Assembly (NCBI GenBank): GCA_963975885.1
Contig: CAXBIS010000014.1
Coordinates: forward strand, 1-64,000
Length of the DNA: 64,000 nucleotides
Direction: 5' to 3'
Source of the DNA: Pseudazoarcus sp963975885
Lineage (GTDB): Bacteria > Pseudomonadota > Gammaproteobacteria > Burkholderiales > Rhodocyclaceae
Shown: positions 8,102-22,719 of the stretch, piece after piece
Position numbering within the stretch: the stretch's first letter is position 1
Layout of the letters: each line of letters starts with the position of its first letter
The notes under the pieces: generated by a model
Databases searched by the model: none
Told to the model about the DNA's origin: nothing
The model's input: the letters and a program-made list of their open reading frames with translations, nothing else
Translations under genes and position numbers: made by a program

Positions 8102-10522
8102 ATGCATACGCCTACGATTCCTAAAGACGAGGCCGTCCGGCTTAGCGCCCTGCACAGCACCAAACTGCTCGACTCCCCGGCAGAGGAGCGTTTCGATCGC
8201 CTCACGCGCATCGCTCGCCAACTCTTCGAGGTGCCGATCGCCCTGGTTTCGCTGATCGACGCCGAGCGGCAGTGGTTCAAGTCACGTCAGGGGCTGAACG
8301 CCTGCGAGACCTCGCGCGATGTGTCGTTCTGCGGTCACGCGATCCTCGGCGACAGCATTCTGGAAGTCCCCGACGCCACGCGCGACGCCCGCTTCGCCGA
8401 CAACCCCCTGGTCACGGGACCACCCGATATTCGCTTCTACGCCGGCGCCCCACTGCGCACCCGCGACGGACAGCGCATCGGCACCCTGTGCATCATCGAC
8501 ACGCGCCCGCGCGCCCTCGATGACGCCCAGCGCCAGAGCCTGCGCGATCTGGCCGACTGCATCGAACGCGAGATCAACAGTGCCAACGAAGCGCTGCTGC
8601 AGGCCCGGCTGACCCGTTCCCTGCAGCGCAGCAACGCGATTGTGGCCAGCCTGCCCGACATCGTCTTCGTCGTTGATCGTGCCGGCACTCTGCTTGCCGC
8701 CAACGAACACCCGGACCTGCTGTATACGCGTTCGGAACTGCTTGGCCAGCGGCTCGGCGACCTGCTCCCGGCGGCGCTCTCGGGGCGCTGTCTGGACGCC
8801 ATAGCCGAAGCCCTGTCCGGCGACACGCTGGTACGGCTGGAATACACGCTGGAACTGGCTGGCGCCCCGGCCGACTTCGAGGCGCGCATCCGGCGCCTGA
8901 GCGACGACGACGCGCTGGTCCTGATCCGCAACGTCACGGCCGAACGCAACGCACGCCTGGACATCGAGCGTCAACTCGAAGCCTTTCACGTACTCAACGA
9001 AATCGCCGCAAGCGAACCCCTGCCGCTGACCGAGCAGATCACCCAGGCCTTGCGGCTGGCCACCGACTATCTGGGGCTGGAATGCGGCATCGTCAGCCGC
9101 ATCCGCGGCGACGACTACCAGGTGCGCGCCTTCGTCGCACCGCCCGACATGCCGCTCGAACCGCGACAGCACTTCGCGCTGGACCATACCTATTGCGCGC
9201 TCACGCTGCACAGCGAAGACCTGCTGGCCATCGACCGCATGGCCACCTCCCCGCACCGATCCCACCCGTGCTACGGCAAGTTCGGCCTGGAGGCCTATAT
9301 CGGCATCCCGCTCGCGGTCGGCGGCGTGCCCTACGGCACCCTCAACTTTTCGGCGCGCACACCGCGCCGCAGGCCTTTTCGCGAGAGCGAGAAGATGTTC
9401 CTGCGTCTGCTCGCGCGCTGGACCACCTCCACGATCGAGCGCGAACGCGCGCTGCAGTCGCTGCGTCTGGGCGAGGCACGCCTGCGCGGGCTGTTCGAAC
9501 TCTCGCCCATCGGCATCGCACTGAACGACTTCGCCACCGGCACCTTCCTGGAGGTGAACGACGCACTGATTGCGCCCACCGACTACACCCGGGACGAATT
9601 CCTCACGCTGAGCTACTGGGACCTGACACCGATCGACTATCAGGAGCAAGAGCGCGAACAGCTCAATCAGCTGGAGCAGACCGGACGCTACGGCCCCTAC
9701 GAGAAGGAATACATCCGGAAGGACGGCAGCCGCTACCCGGTGCTGCTCAACGGCATCCTGATGCACGACCCGGACGGCCGCCGCCGCATCTGGTCGATCA
9801 TCGAAGACATCTCGGAACGCAAGCGCATGGAGCGCATGAAGAACGAGTTCATCTCCACCATCAGCCACGAACTGCGCACCCCGGTCACCGCCATCTCCGG
9901 CGCACTCGGCATGCTGAGTCACTTCGCAGCACAAACGCTGCCCGAGTCGGCGCGTGAAATGCTCGGCATCGCCGAAAAGAACAGCCAGCGTCTGGGCCTG
10001 CTCATCAACGACCTGCTTGATATGGAAAAGCTCGCCGCCGGCAAGCTGCGCCTCGACCTCGCCACCCAGCCGCTGCGCCCCGTCGTCGAACAGGCCGTGC
10101 GCGACAACCAGGCCTACGCCGATCAGTTCGACGTCACGCTTGAACTGCTTCCCGGGCCTGAGGCAATCGCCGACATCGATGCCAACCGCCTCCAGCAGGT
10201 GCTCGCCAACCTGCTCTCCAATGCTGCGAAGTTCTCTCCGCACGGCGCGCGCGTCGAGATCAGCCTCGACCCTCAGACCGATCGGGCCCGCATCTGCGTC
10301 ACCGACCACGGCCCCGGCATCCCGGCCGCCTTTCGCGACCGGATCTTCGAGAAGTTCTCGCAGTCCGACGCCTCCGACACCCGTCAGCGCGGCGGCACCG
10401 GGCTCGGGCTGGCCATCTCTCGCGAACTGGTCGAACGCATGGGCGGCACCATCGGCTTCGATTCCACCGAAGGACTCGGCGCAAGCTTCCGGGTCAGCTT
10501 CCCGCTGCAGGCGCAGGCATGA
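8102..10522 (+). CDS. Cytoplasmic sensor histidine kinase (GAF-PAS-GAF-PAS-HisKA-HATPase)
   Basis: This 806-aa kinase has no obvious membrane segment, so it probably senses a cytoplasmic signal. Domains in order are GAF (about 15-165), PAS (about 175-285), a second GAF (about 300-450), a second PAS (about 455-580), HisKA with the phosphoacceptor His589 in STISHELRTPVTAISG, and HATPase with DHGPGIP and RGGTGLGLAISRELVE. The ATG at 8102 is preferred over an upstream TTG at 8039 that would add unrelated residues. It is the first of five genes whose ends overlap. Its catalytic core is almost identical at DNA level to that of the next kinase (10001-10494 against 12025-12518). The sensed signal is unknown. 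Confidence 0.9.
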   Translation: MHTPTIPKDEAVRLSALHSTKLLDSPAEERFDRLTRIARQLFEVPIALVSLIDAERQWFKSRQGLNACETSRDVSFCGHAILGDSILEVPDATRDARFADNPLVTGPPDIRFYAGAPLRTRDGQRIGTLCIIDTRPRALDDAQRQSLRDLADCIEREINSANEALLQARLTRSLQRSNAIVASLPDIVFVVDRAGTLLAANEHPDLLYTRSELLGQRLGDLLPAALSGRCLDAIAEALSGDTLVRLEYTLELAGAPADFEARIRRLSDDDALVLIRNVTAERNARLDIERQLEAFHVLNEIAASEPLPLTEQITQALRLATDYLGLECGIVSRIRGDDYQVRAFVAPPDMPLEPRQHFALDHTYCALTLHSEDLLAIDRMATSPHRSHPCYGKFGLEAYIGIPLAVGGVPYGTLNFSARTPRRRPFRESEKMFLRLLARWTTSTIERERALQSLRLGEARLRGLFELSPIGIALNDFATGTFLEVNDALIAPTDYTRDEFLTLSYWDLTPIDYQEQEREQLNQLEQTGRYGPYEKEYIRKDGSRYPVLLNGILMHDPDGRRRIWSIIEDISERKRMERMKNEFISTISHELRTPVTAISGALGMLSHFAAQTLPESAREMLGIAEKNSQRLGLLINDLLDMEKLAAGKLRLDLATQPLRPVVEQAVRDNQAYADQFDVTLELLPGPEAIADIDANRLQQVLANLLSNAAKFSPHGARVEISLDPQTDRARICVTDHGPGIPAAFRDRIFEKFSQSDASDTRQRGGTGLGLAISRELVERMGGTIGFDSTEGLGASFRVSFPLQAQA
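10001..10494 (+). repeat. Kinase core duplication, copy 1
   Basis: These 494 bp, covering the end of HisKA and the HATPase domain, match 12025-12518 with only seven differences by eye (at 10018, 10021, 10062, 10420, 10444, 10450 and 10462). The 357 bp from 10063 to 10419 are perfectly identical. Flanking kinase sequence diverges at once on both sides. Confidence 0.92.
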
Positions 10523-12555
10523 AGGCGAGCGACGCAAGTACCACGGCGAAGAAGCATCCCGGCCGTCTGGCGCGGCTCACACTGCCACTGCTCATACTGT
10601 GCGGCCTCCTTGTCGCGACCGAGTACGTCGCGCGCCAGGCTGACCGCGAGGCGCACACGCAAAGACACCAGCAACTCCTGCAGCAGGCCAGCAGCGTGAG
10701 GGTTGCACTTGAGTCGGAGCTCAATGCAATCGCGTTTCTGGCAAACGGTATCGAGTCCTACATCGTGGCCCGCAAGGGCGACATCGACCCCGCCGAGATC
10801 GAACCCATGCTTGCCTTGCTGTTCGAGCGCGGTCGCCATTTCCGCAACATCGGCATCGCTCCCGACAACGAGCTGCGCTACATCTACCCGCTCGCCGGCA
10901 ATGAAGCAGCCGTCGGCCTGCGCTACGAAGACAACCCGAAACAATGGCCAGCCGTACTCGACATCATGCTAAGCGGCCGCCCCGTGCTCGCCGGGCCGCT
11001 TGATCTCGTGCAGGGCGGCCAGGCGCTGATCTACCGCTCACCGATCTATATCGGCGGCACCTACTGGGGGCTTCTCAGCACCGTCATCGATTCTGCCAAC
11101 GTACTGGAAATCACCGCACCACTGGCCAACAACCCGGCGCTGCGGTTCGCGCTACGCCACAAGCAACCCACGCAGGCCGGCGAACAGGTATTCATCGGGG
11201 AGCCGGAAACGTTCGAAAACCCGCCGATACTGCTGGACATCACCGTACCCGGCGGGCAGTGGCAACTGGCCGTGGAGCCGACTCAGGCTGCGGCCAGCAG
11301 CTCCAGCGACATCCGCATCGCAGGGTACTTGCTGGCAGCACTCGCGTTCCTGCTCAGCGGGCTGGCCTTGCGCTACCTGCTGCAGAGGACGCAACTGGCT
11401 CAAATGGAAATTGCCGTTGAAGACAGTTCGGAGAATCTGCTTCGCACCACGAGGATGCTGCGCTCCGTGCTGGACGCCGCGACCCGTTTCTCGATCATCG
11501 CGACCGACCGGCAAGGCACGATCACCCTGTTCAATCGCGGCGCGGAACTCATGCTCGGCTACGACGCCGCAGAAATGATCGGAGTGCTCACACCTGCGGT
11601 GCTGCACCTCCCGGCAGAAGTCGAAGCCAGATCAGCGGAACTCAGTCGTGCGCTCGGACGCCCGATCAAGGGCTTCAACGTATTCATCGAACACGCCGAA
11701 CTCGCAGGCTTTGAAACGCGTGAGTGGACCTATCGGCACAAGGACGGGCATTGCATTCCGGTCGCACTGACCGTGACCGCTCTGCGAGACCAGCGGAATC
11801 AGATCACCGGCTACCTGGGCATCGCTGAGGACGTCTCCGACCGGAAACGTACACAGCGCCTCAAGGACGAATTCATCGCCACGGTGAGTCACGAGCTGCG
11901 CACCCCCTTGACCGCCATTTCAGGCGCGCTGGGCCTGGTGGCGAGTGGCAAGCTCGGCGAGCTGACCGAACCGATGAGCAAAATGCTTCTGGCCGCAATA
12001 CGCAACGGCAAGCGGCTGGAGCGGCTCATCAACGACCTGCTCGACATGGAAAAGCTCGCCGCCGGCAAGCTGCGCCTCGACCTCGTCACCCAGCCGCTGC
12101 GCCCCGTCGTCGAACAGGCCGTGCGCGACAACCAGGCCTACGCCGATCAGTTCGACGTCACGCTTGAACTGCTTCCCGGGCCTGAGGCAATCGCCGACAT
12201 CGATGCCAACCGCCTCCAGCAGGTGCTCGCCAACCTGCTCTCCAATGCTGCGAAGTTCTCTCCGCACGGCGCGCGCGTCGAGATCAGCCTCGACCCTCAG
12301 ACCGATCGGGCCCGCATCTGCGTCACCGACCACGGCCCCGGCATCCCGGCCGCCTTTCGCGACCGGATCTTCGAGAAGTTCTCGCAGTCCGACGCCTCCG
12401 ACACCCGTCAGCGCGGCGGCACCGGGCTCGGGCTGGCCATCTCGCGCGAACTGGTCGAACGCATGGGTGGCACGATCGGCTTCGACTCCACCGAAGGACT
12501 CGGCGCAAGCTTCCGGGTCGAATTTCCGATCCAGCCGGAGGCATCCCGATCATGA
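10519..12555 (+). CDS. Membrane sensor histidine kinase (periplasmic sensor-PAS-HisKA-HATPase)
   Basis: The protein is 678 aa. A first membrane segment (about 18-36, LARLTLPLLILCGLLVATEY) leads into a periplasmic CHASE-like region (about 55-260) and a second segment (about 268-290, IRIAGYLLAALAFLLSGLAL). A PAS domain (about 305-430) follows, then HisKA with His458 in ATVSHELRTPLTAISGALG and HATPase with RGGTGLGLAISRELVE. The ATG overlaps the previous stop (ATGA), giving a firm start and suggesting translational coupling. Its catalytic core is nearly identical to that of the upstream kinase, a sign of recent gene conversion or duplication. The sensory half is unrelated to that kinase, so the two probably feed different signals to the same partners. 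Confidence 0.9.
   Translation: MKASDASTTAKKHPGRLARLTLPLLILCGLLVATEYVARQADREAHTQRHQQLLQQASSVRVALESELNAIAFLANGIESYIVARKGDIDPAEIEPMLALLFERGRHFRNIGIAPDNELRYIYPLAGNEAAVGLRYEDNPKQWPAVLDIMLSGRPVLAGPLDLVQGGQALIYRSPIYIGGTYWGLLSTVIDSANVLEITAPLANNPALRFALRHKQPTQAGEQVFIGEPETFENPPILLDITVPGGQWQLAVEPTQAAASSSSDIRIAGYLLAALAFLLSGLALRYLLQRTQLAQMEIAVEDSSENLLRTTRMLRSVLDAATRFSIIATDRQGTITLFNRGAELMLGYDAAEMIGVLTPAVLHLPAEVEARSAELSRALGRPIKGFNVFIEHAELAGFETREWTYRHKDGHCIPVALTVTALRDQRNQITGYLGIAEDVSDRKRTQRLKDEFIATVSHELRTPLTAISGALGLVASGKLGELTEPMSKMLLAAIRNGKRLERLINDLLDMEKLAAGKLRLDLVTQPLRPVVEQAVRDNQAYADQFDVTLELLPGPEAIADIDANRLQQVLANLLSNAAKFSPHGARVEISLDPQTDRARICVTDHGPGIPAAFRDRIFEKFSQSDASDTRQRGGTGLGLAISRELVERMGGTIGFDSTEGLGASFRVEFPIQPEASRS
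12025..12518 (+). repeat. Kinase core duplication, copy 2
   Basis: This copy is offset by exactly 2024 bp from 10001-10494, with about 98.6 percent identity over 494 bp by manual comparison. The block ends just before each kinase stop, where the C-terminal codons differ. Confidence 0.92.
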
Positions 12556-14856
12556 TCGCGCAGAATGCTCCCGCCCCAGACAGCCAGCGCGCCGGTCTGA
12601 GCGTGTTCGGTACGGCACTGTTCAGCCGGCGCGGACTGATCGCCTGGGGCACGCTGCTGCTTGGCCTGTCACTGACCTGGCTGGTCTCGGCACACCTGCG
12701 CGATCAGGAGCTGCGCTCTGCCGACCAGCAGTTCAGCATACTGGCGCGCAAGGTAGTCAATGAAATACGCCAGCGCCTGCTTGATCACGAACAGATCCTG
12801 CTCGGCGGCGCAGGGCTGTTCGACGCATCGGACGCTGTCACCCGGGAGCAGTGGCATGACTACGTGGCCCGCCTGCGACTGACCGAACGCTACCCGGGCA
12901 TCCAGGGCGTGGGCTTCAGCAAGGCGATCCAGCCAAAATCCCTGGCCGCGCACGTCGACGAGATGCGCGGCCAGGGATTTCGCGACTATGCGATCAAGCC
13001 TGCCGGCGAGCGAGACCTGTACACCTCCATCGTCTTCCTCGAACCCTTTTCCGGACGCAATCTGGCGGCCTTCAGCTACGACATGTTCTCCGAGCCCACC
13101 CGCCGCGCGGCCATGGCCAAGGCTGTCGACGAGGGTCGCACCACCATCTCCGGCAAGGTCCGCCTGCTGCAGGAAACGCACGGACGCGAACAGGCCGGCA
13201 TCCTGATGTACGTGCCGGTGTATCACGCCGACCAGCCGACCGACACGCCGCAGGCGCGCTGGCAGGCTTTGAGCGGTTTCGTATACAGCCCCTATCGCAT
13301 GGATGACCTGATGCGCGGCGTGGTCGGAGAGCAAAACGAGCACGTCGACTTCAGCCTCTATGACGGCGACGCCGCCAACGCGCAAGACCTGCTGCATCAG
13401 TCGGACGCTGATGCAGAGAGACCTCACGTCTCGGCCTTTTCCCGGACCCACCGCATCGAAGCCTACGGTCGCACCTGGACGGCCGTCACCCGCAGCCGTG
13501 CAAGCTTCGAGGAAGGCTTCGACGAGACGCTTGACTGGCTCGCACCGTCACTTGGTGCCGGGATCAGCCTGTCGCTGTTCGTCCTGCTGCTGGTGCTGCT
13601 CGGCCACCGTGACCGCGCGATGGCACTCGCGCGCGAAATGAGTGTTCGCCGGGCCGCCTCCGAGCGCCGTTTCCGTCACCTCTTCCTCAACATGGGTCAG
13701 GGCGTGCTGATTCACGGCCCGGACGGCCGGATCGCGGAAGCCAATCCGGCCGCCGAGCGCATCCTCGGCCAAGCCCGCGAGACCTTGCTGGGCAGCCCCT
13801 CGGCGTTTGCAGAACGTGACGCGGTGCATGAGGACGAATCGCCCTGCATCCCCGACCAGTTGCCGGCACAGCGCGTCCCGCTCGTGGAAGGACGAGCCGT
13901 GACCGGCGCTGTAATCGGCATCCGTCGGACGGAGCATCACGACTGGCGCTGGCTGCGCATCGACGCCTATGCCTCACGCACCAGCGAGCACGAGGCCGCG
14001 CCGGAGATCTACGAGGTATTCGCCGACATCACCGACCAGAAACAGATCGAGCGCATGAAGAACGAGTTCGTGTCGACCGTCAGTCACGAGTTGCGCACGC
14101 CGCTGACCTCAATCATCGGCGCGCTGGGGATGATCGACGGAGGCAAGGTCGGCGAAATGACCGACCAGATGCGCCAACTCGTGTCGATTGCGCTGAAGAA
14201 CGGCCGGCGCCTGAACCAGCTCATCAACGATCTGCTCGACATCGAGAAGATTGCGGCCGGCGGGGTGGAATTCGCGATGTTGCCCCAGCCGCTCGGACCG
14301 CTTGTCGCCCAGGCTGTCGAGAGCAACCTCCCGTTCGCAGATGAGCACGGGGTGAAGCTGGAAATCGAGCCTCATGACGTGGACTGCAGGGTGCATGTCG
14401 ACAGCCAGCGACTGGCGCAGATCATGGCCAATCTGCTGTCCAACGCCATCAAATTCTCACCCGAAGGAAGTCGCGTGCTTGTTGCGCTGGAACTGGACGA
14501 GGAAAGGGTCAGGGTGAGGGTTGCAGATCAGGGCTGCGGCGTTCCGGAGTCATTCCGCGGACGCATCTTCCAGAAGTTCTCGCAAGCCGACGCCTCCGAC
14601 AGTCGCAGCAAGGGCGGCACAGGACTGGGGCTATCCATCACGCACGAACTGGTCGAGCGCATGGGTGGCCGCATCGGTTTCACGTCGCAGGAAGGCGTGG
14701 GAAGCGTGTTCTGGTTCGAGCTGCCGATCCTGCAAGACGCTCCGGAGCATGACCCCGCTGGTGCATCCGGCAGCACTGCTGCGGGGCACGCCACGCGTGA
14801 ATCAGCGGTATCCTCAGGTACCGCTTCGGGCAACGCTGCCTCACAGGGAGAAACGA

Positions 14857-14870
<14 letters not shown>
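12552..14870 (+). CDS. CHASE-domain sensor histidine kinase
   Basis: The protein is 772 aa. A membrane segment (about 28-47, GLIAWGTLLLGLSLTWLVSA) precedes a periplasmic CHASE domain (about 90-300) with the family stretches YPGIQGVGFSKAI and VFLEPFSGRNLAAFSYDM. A second segment is at about 333-353. PAS (about 375-495), HisKA with His512 in STVSHELRTPLTSIIGALG and HATPase with GGTGLGLSITHELVE follow. CHASE domains are known to bind small extracellular ligands. The ATG overlaps the previous stop by four bases and GGAG precedes it. Its catalytic core is homologous to those of the two upstream kinases but clearly more diverged, so it did not take part in the recent exchange. Confidence 0.92.
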
Positions 14871-15238
<368 letters not shown>

Positions 15239-15246
<8 letters not shown>

Positions 15247-16915
15247 AGACCCCGCCCAGAAGCTGGCTGCGCAGCTCGAACGTCTGCGCCAGGAGTACGC
15301 CACCCGGTTGCCGGCGCAGATCGCCGAATTGCTTGAACTGAGTGAGCGCCTGTGCGGCACCGAGCCGGCCGACCCGGATCTCGATGAGCTTCACCACGGC
15401 CTGCACAAGCTCGCCGGTTCGGGAGGCACTTTCGGTTTCTCCGCCCTGAGCTCCGCGGCGCGCGCACTCGAACTGCAAACCAAGTACTGGCGTGAGGTCG
15501 GCGTCCGGAACATCGAAGTATCGACCCGCCAAGCATTGTCGAAGGCCATATCGGGCCTCGACAAGATGGCCCAGGACGCCCCCGCGCCCAACTCAGGCGC
15601 CAGCTCGCAAGCGGGGCCCGCTGCGGACAGGAGTGCCGCGCAGGCGGCCTGGAAAATCTGGTTGATCGAAGACGATGAGCTGGTCGGGCGCGAGCTCAGC
15701 CACCAGATCGAGGCCTTCAATTTCAAGGTGCGGCACTTCACCCGTCTCGAAGACGCCGAGCAGGCCGCGCAGGAGGCCTGCCCCGACCTGCTCGTCGCGG
15801 ACATCGTGCTGGACGCGAACAACGACTCCACGTTGAGGCTCGGAAATTGCCCGAACCTCTCGGCCTGCCGGTGCCCGCTGATCTTCATCACCTCGCACGA
15901 CGATTTCGCTTCGCGCGTGCGGGCAGTGCGCATGGGCGCCAGTGGCTATCTCCTCAAGCCCATCGACACCCCTCGTCTGATCCGGCGCATCACACAGATT
16001 CTGGAGGCCCGCGACGCCCCGCCGGAGCGGGTACTCATCGTCGAAGACGACCAGCCCTTGGCCGAGCACTACCGACTGGTACTGCTGGCCGCCAGCGTCG
16101 AGGCACATTGCCTGCACGAGCCGGAACGGCTGATCGAGACGATCGCGAACGTGCGCCCCGAACTGATCCTGATGGACATGCACATGCCAAACTATTCCGG
16201 CCCGGAACTGGCCGGCGTAGTGCGACAGCATGACAACTGGGCGAGCATTCCAATCGTCTATCTGTCGGCCGAAACCGACCTATTTCAGCAAATTCGCGCC
16301 ATGCGCCACGGCGCTGACGATTTCGTGACCAAGCCGATCTCGGACGCTCAGCTGGTGGCCACCGTACGCAGCCGCGTCGAGCGCGCACGGGTGCTCGAAG
16401 CGCTGATCAGTCTCGACAGCCTCACCGGCCTGCTCAAGCACTCGGCCATCAAGGATGCTGTCTTTCGGACGCTGGCGCGCGCAAGACGCAACAACAGCCC
16501 GATCACGGTGGTGATGCTCGACATTGATCACTTCAAACGCGTGAATGACAGCTACGGTCACGCAGTCGGGGACGTCGTCATCTCCTCGCTCGCGGCCTTG
16601 CTGCGCCAACGCCTGCGCACCTCGGACATCATCGGACGCTACGGCGGCGAAGAGTTTGCCGCAGTCCTGCCCGAATGCGCGGCTGAACAGGCCCGCAAGC
16701 TGATGGACGACATCCGCGAGCGCTTCTCGCACCTGCATTTCAGTCACGCCGGCGAATCCTTCAGCTGTTCCCTGACCGCCGGGCTGGCGGCATCGACCGA
16801 TCATCCATCGCTCGACGCCGAAGGCCTGATCGAGGCCGCCGACAAGGCGATGTACGACGGCAAGCACGGCGGGCGCAACCAGATCCGCATCGCGCAGGCT
16901 ACGTCTCAGGCATGA
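15239..16915 (+). CDS. HPt-REC-REC-GGDEF diguanylate cyclase response regulator
   Basis: The 558-aa protein is the probable output of the kinase operon. Domains are an HPt (about 10-115, phosphohistidine His56 in HGLHKLAGSGG), two receivers (about 140-260 and 265-385) and a GGDEF domain (about 395-555) that should make cyclic di-GMP. Both receivers keep the acidic pair and phosphoacceptor Asp (LLVADIVLD and LILMDMHMP). The active site is GGEEF at 469-473, and RTSD ends five residues before it, a standard I-site for product inhibition. No EAL domain is present. The ATG at 15239 overlaps the previous gene and follows GGGAG. The build resembles PleD (REC-REC-GGDEF) with an added HPt, so it could act within a phosphorelay. 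Confidence 0.93.
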
Positions 16916-17067
16916 CTTCCCGGACCAAGCACCCCTTGAATCAGACGATCTTCAAATGCCGCTGACGCCCTCCAAGCGCTGGATGGTTCGACAGCGCAGA
17001 CAACGACGAACGGCCTGCCCGGCTACCGCCCTTGTCGCGCCCTCGAACCCACGCTGGAGAAGGCCCC

Positions 17068-18735
17068 ATGTTCCACTTCCGCCCCAAGCTGCTCGACACC
17101 CTTCCGGCCTATAGCCGGGAGGCCCTGAGCGGCGACCTCGCCGCCGGCATCACCGTCGGCGTACTCGCGCTGCCGCTGGCCATGGCGTTTGCCATCGCCA
17201 GCGGCATGAGCCCGGCCGCAGGCATCTGGACCGCCATCGTGGCGGGCCTGCTGGTGTCCGTGCTGGGCGGCTCGCGCGTGCAGATCGGCGGACCGACCGG
17301 CGCCTTCATTCCCATCGTCTACGTCATCGTCATCGACTATGGCGTGGCCAATCTGCTGATCGCCACGATGATGTCGGGCGTGATGCTGTTCGCGATGGGG
17401 GCCTTCAAGCTCGGCACGATGATCCGCTTCATCCCGATCTCGGTCGTGATCGGCTTCACCAACGGCATCGCGGTCGTGATCTTCCTGTCGCAGATCAAGG
17501 ACTTCCTCGGCCTTCAGATCGAGCGCATGCCGGGAGAATTCTTCGGCAAGATGGAGGCGCTGAGCGGCGCACTGCACACCGCGCACGTACCGACCATCGC
17601 GCTGGCCGCAGCCTCGGTCACCGTGCTGCTGGCGTGGAACCGTGCCGCACGTCATGTCGGCTGGATGCGTCGCGCTCCGGGGCCGCTGGCGGTGCTGGTG
17701 CTGGCGACGCTGGTCAACGCGCTGTTCGTGCTTCCGGTGGAGACCATCGGCAGCCGTTTTGGCGGCATCCCGCAGGGCCTGCCGGACATCGGTCTGCCGT
17801 CCATCGAACTGGGCACGCTGGGCAAACTCATCGCCCCGGCGCTGACCATCGCGCTGCTCGGCGCCATCGAATCGCTGCTCTCGGCGCGCGTCGCCGACAA
17901 CCGCATCGGCGACCGCCACGACCCCAACCAGGAGCTGATGGCGCAGGGCGTGGCCAACGTCGCCGCGCCGCTGTTCGGTGGCTTCGCCGCCACCGGGGCG
18001 ATCGCGCGCACCGCCACCAACATCCGCTCGGGCGGGCGCACACCGGTGGCGGGCATCGTGCACGCGCTGGTGTTGCTCGCCATGGTGCTGGCGCTTGCAC
18101 CGCTGGCCGATCACATCCCGCTCGCGACGCTCTCGGCCATCGTCGTCATCGTCGCCATCAACATGGGCGAGTGGCATGCCTTCACGCGGGCGGCGCTCGC
18201 CCGGCGCACGCGCCCCTACCGCGCGACCCTGCTCACGACCTTCGTCGTCACGGTGGTGTTCGACCTGACGCTCGCGGTGCAGGTCGGCATCGTCATGTCG
18301 GCCCTGGTGTTCATCTTCCGCATGTCGGATCTGACCCGCATCGATGCCATCGACCTCACCGCCCGAGTGCCGGCCGAGACACTCGTGCGCGAGGACTCCA
18401 GCGCGCGCATCCACGCCTACCGGCTGACCGGCAGCCTGTTCTTCGGCGCCACCAACAAGCTCGACGCGCTGCTCTCGGCGGATCTGGGACGTCCCGACGT
18501 GGTCATCCTCGATGTCGAGCGCCTGGTGCACATGGACACTACCGGCCTGGAGATCCTCGAGAGTCTCGCCCACAGTCTGGCCACGCGCGGCATCGGCCTG
18601 GTGCTCGCCGGCGTCCAGCCCCAGCCCGGCGCGATCCTGGCGCGATCGGGCCTGCCCGAGACGCTGGAGATCGCGCGCGACCTGGACGATGCGCTTGCGC
18701 GAGTCGTCCAGGCGCCCCGACAATCACGCTCATGA
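17068..18735 (+). CDS. SulP-family inorganic anion transporter with STAS domain
   Basis: This is an inner-membrane SLC26/SulP transporter of 555 aa. Many hydrophobic segments fill residues 20-420, starting with the family signature region GDLAAGITVGVLALPLAMAF and including SRVQIGGPTGAF. A cytoplasmic STAS domain follows (about 430-550, with DVERLVHMDTTGLEILESL). Family members carry sulfate, bicarbonate or dicarboxylates; the substrate cannot be read from the sequence. The ATG at 17068 has GGAGAAGG upstream. The stop overlaps the acylphosphatase start (ATGA). The 152 bp between the cyclase gene and this one show no clear terminator. Confidence 0.93.
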   Translation: MFHFRPKLLDTLPAYSREALSGDLAAGITVGVLALPLAMAFAIASGMSPAAGIWTAIVAGLLVSVLGGSRVQIGGPTGAFIPIVYVIVIDYGVANLLIATMMSGVMLFAMGAFKLGTMIRFIPISVVIGFTNGIAVVIFLSQIKDFLGLQIERMPGEFFGKMEALSGALHTAHVPTIALAAASVTVLLAWNRAARHVGWMRRAPGPLAVLVLATLVNALFVLPVETIGSRFGGIPQGLPDIGLPSIELGTLGKLIAPALTIALLGAIESLLSARVADNRIGDRHDPNQELMAQGVANVAAPLFGGFAATGAIARTATNIRSGGRTPVAGIVHALVLLAMVLALAPLADHIPLATLSAIVVIVAINMGEWHAFTRAALARRTRPYRATLLTTFVVTVVFDLTLAVQVGIVMSALVFIFRMSDLTRIDAIDLTARVPAETLVREDSSARIHAYRLTGSLFFGATNKLDALLSADLGRPDVVILDVERLVHMDTTGLEILESLAHSLATRGIGLVLAGVQPQPGAILARSGLPETLEIARDLDDALARVVQAPRQSRS

Positions 18736-19031
18736 CTGAAGACAAGAAGATCCGCGACCCCCTGGCCCGCCACCTGCTCATCCACGGCAAGGTGCAGGGC
18801 GTGTATTACCGCGCCAGCGCCGAGAAGGAAGCGATGCGCCTGAGCCTGTCCGGCTGGGTGCGCAACCGCTTCTCCGGCGAGGTCGAGGCCGTCGTCTGCG
18901 GCCCGGAAGCCGACGTCGACGCCTTCATCGACTGGGCACGCGAAGGCCCGCCGGCGGCCGAGGTGACACGTATCGAGATCTCGTCGGCCGAACCGCCGGA
19001 TGAGGGCTTTCGCGTGCTGCCGACCGCATAG
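18732..19031 (+). CDS. acyP: Acylphosphatase
   Basis: This small cytoplasmic enzyme hydrolyses carboxyl-phosphate bonds such as acetyl phosphate or carbamoyl phosphate. The protein is 99 aa, typical of the family. The catalytic arginine is in HGKVQGVYYRAS and the catalytic asparagine in GWVRNRFSGEVE. The ATG overlaps the SulP stop (ATGA), so the two are probably translated together, although no functional link to anion transport is established. The gene is convergent with dnaE, with only 21 bp between stops and no clear hairpin there. Confidence 0.95.
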   Translation: MTEDKKIRDPLARHLLIHGKVQGVYYRASAEKEAMRLSLSGWVRNRFSGEVEAVVCGPEADVDAFIDWAREGPPAAEVTRIEISSAEPPDEGFRVLPTA

Positions 19032-19052
19032 ACCGAGGCCCTTCCCGGCGCG

Positions 19053-22541
<3,489 letters not shown>

Positions 22542-22719
22542 GGCGATGGAGTTTACCCGAACGCGGGCATCACGGCGGCCGGGCTTGGCGACTCATCAAC
22601 ACGTCGTTGCAAACCTCCTGAAGCGGCGCGCATGCCGCCTGTGAAAACGCCCTGTATCAGACGGCTGCGACGCGTTCCCGCCGCCCCGGTCCCCGTTCGC
22701 ACAAAGGCCGCACCCGCGT

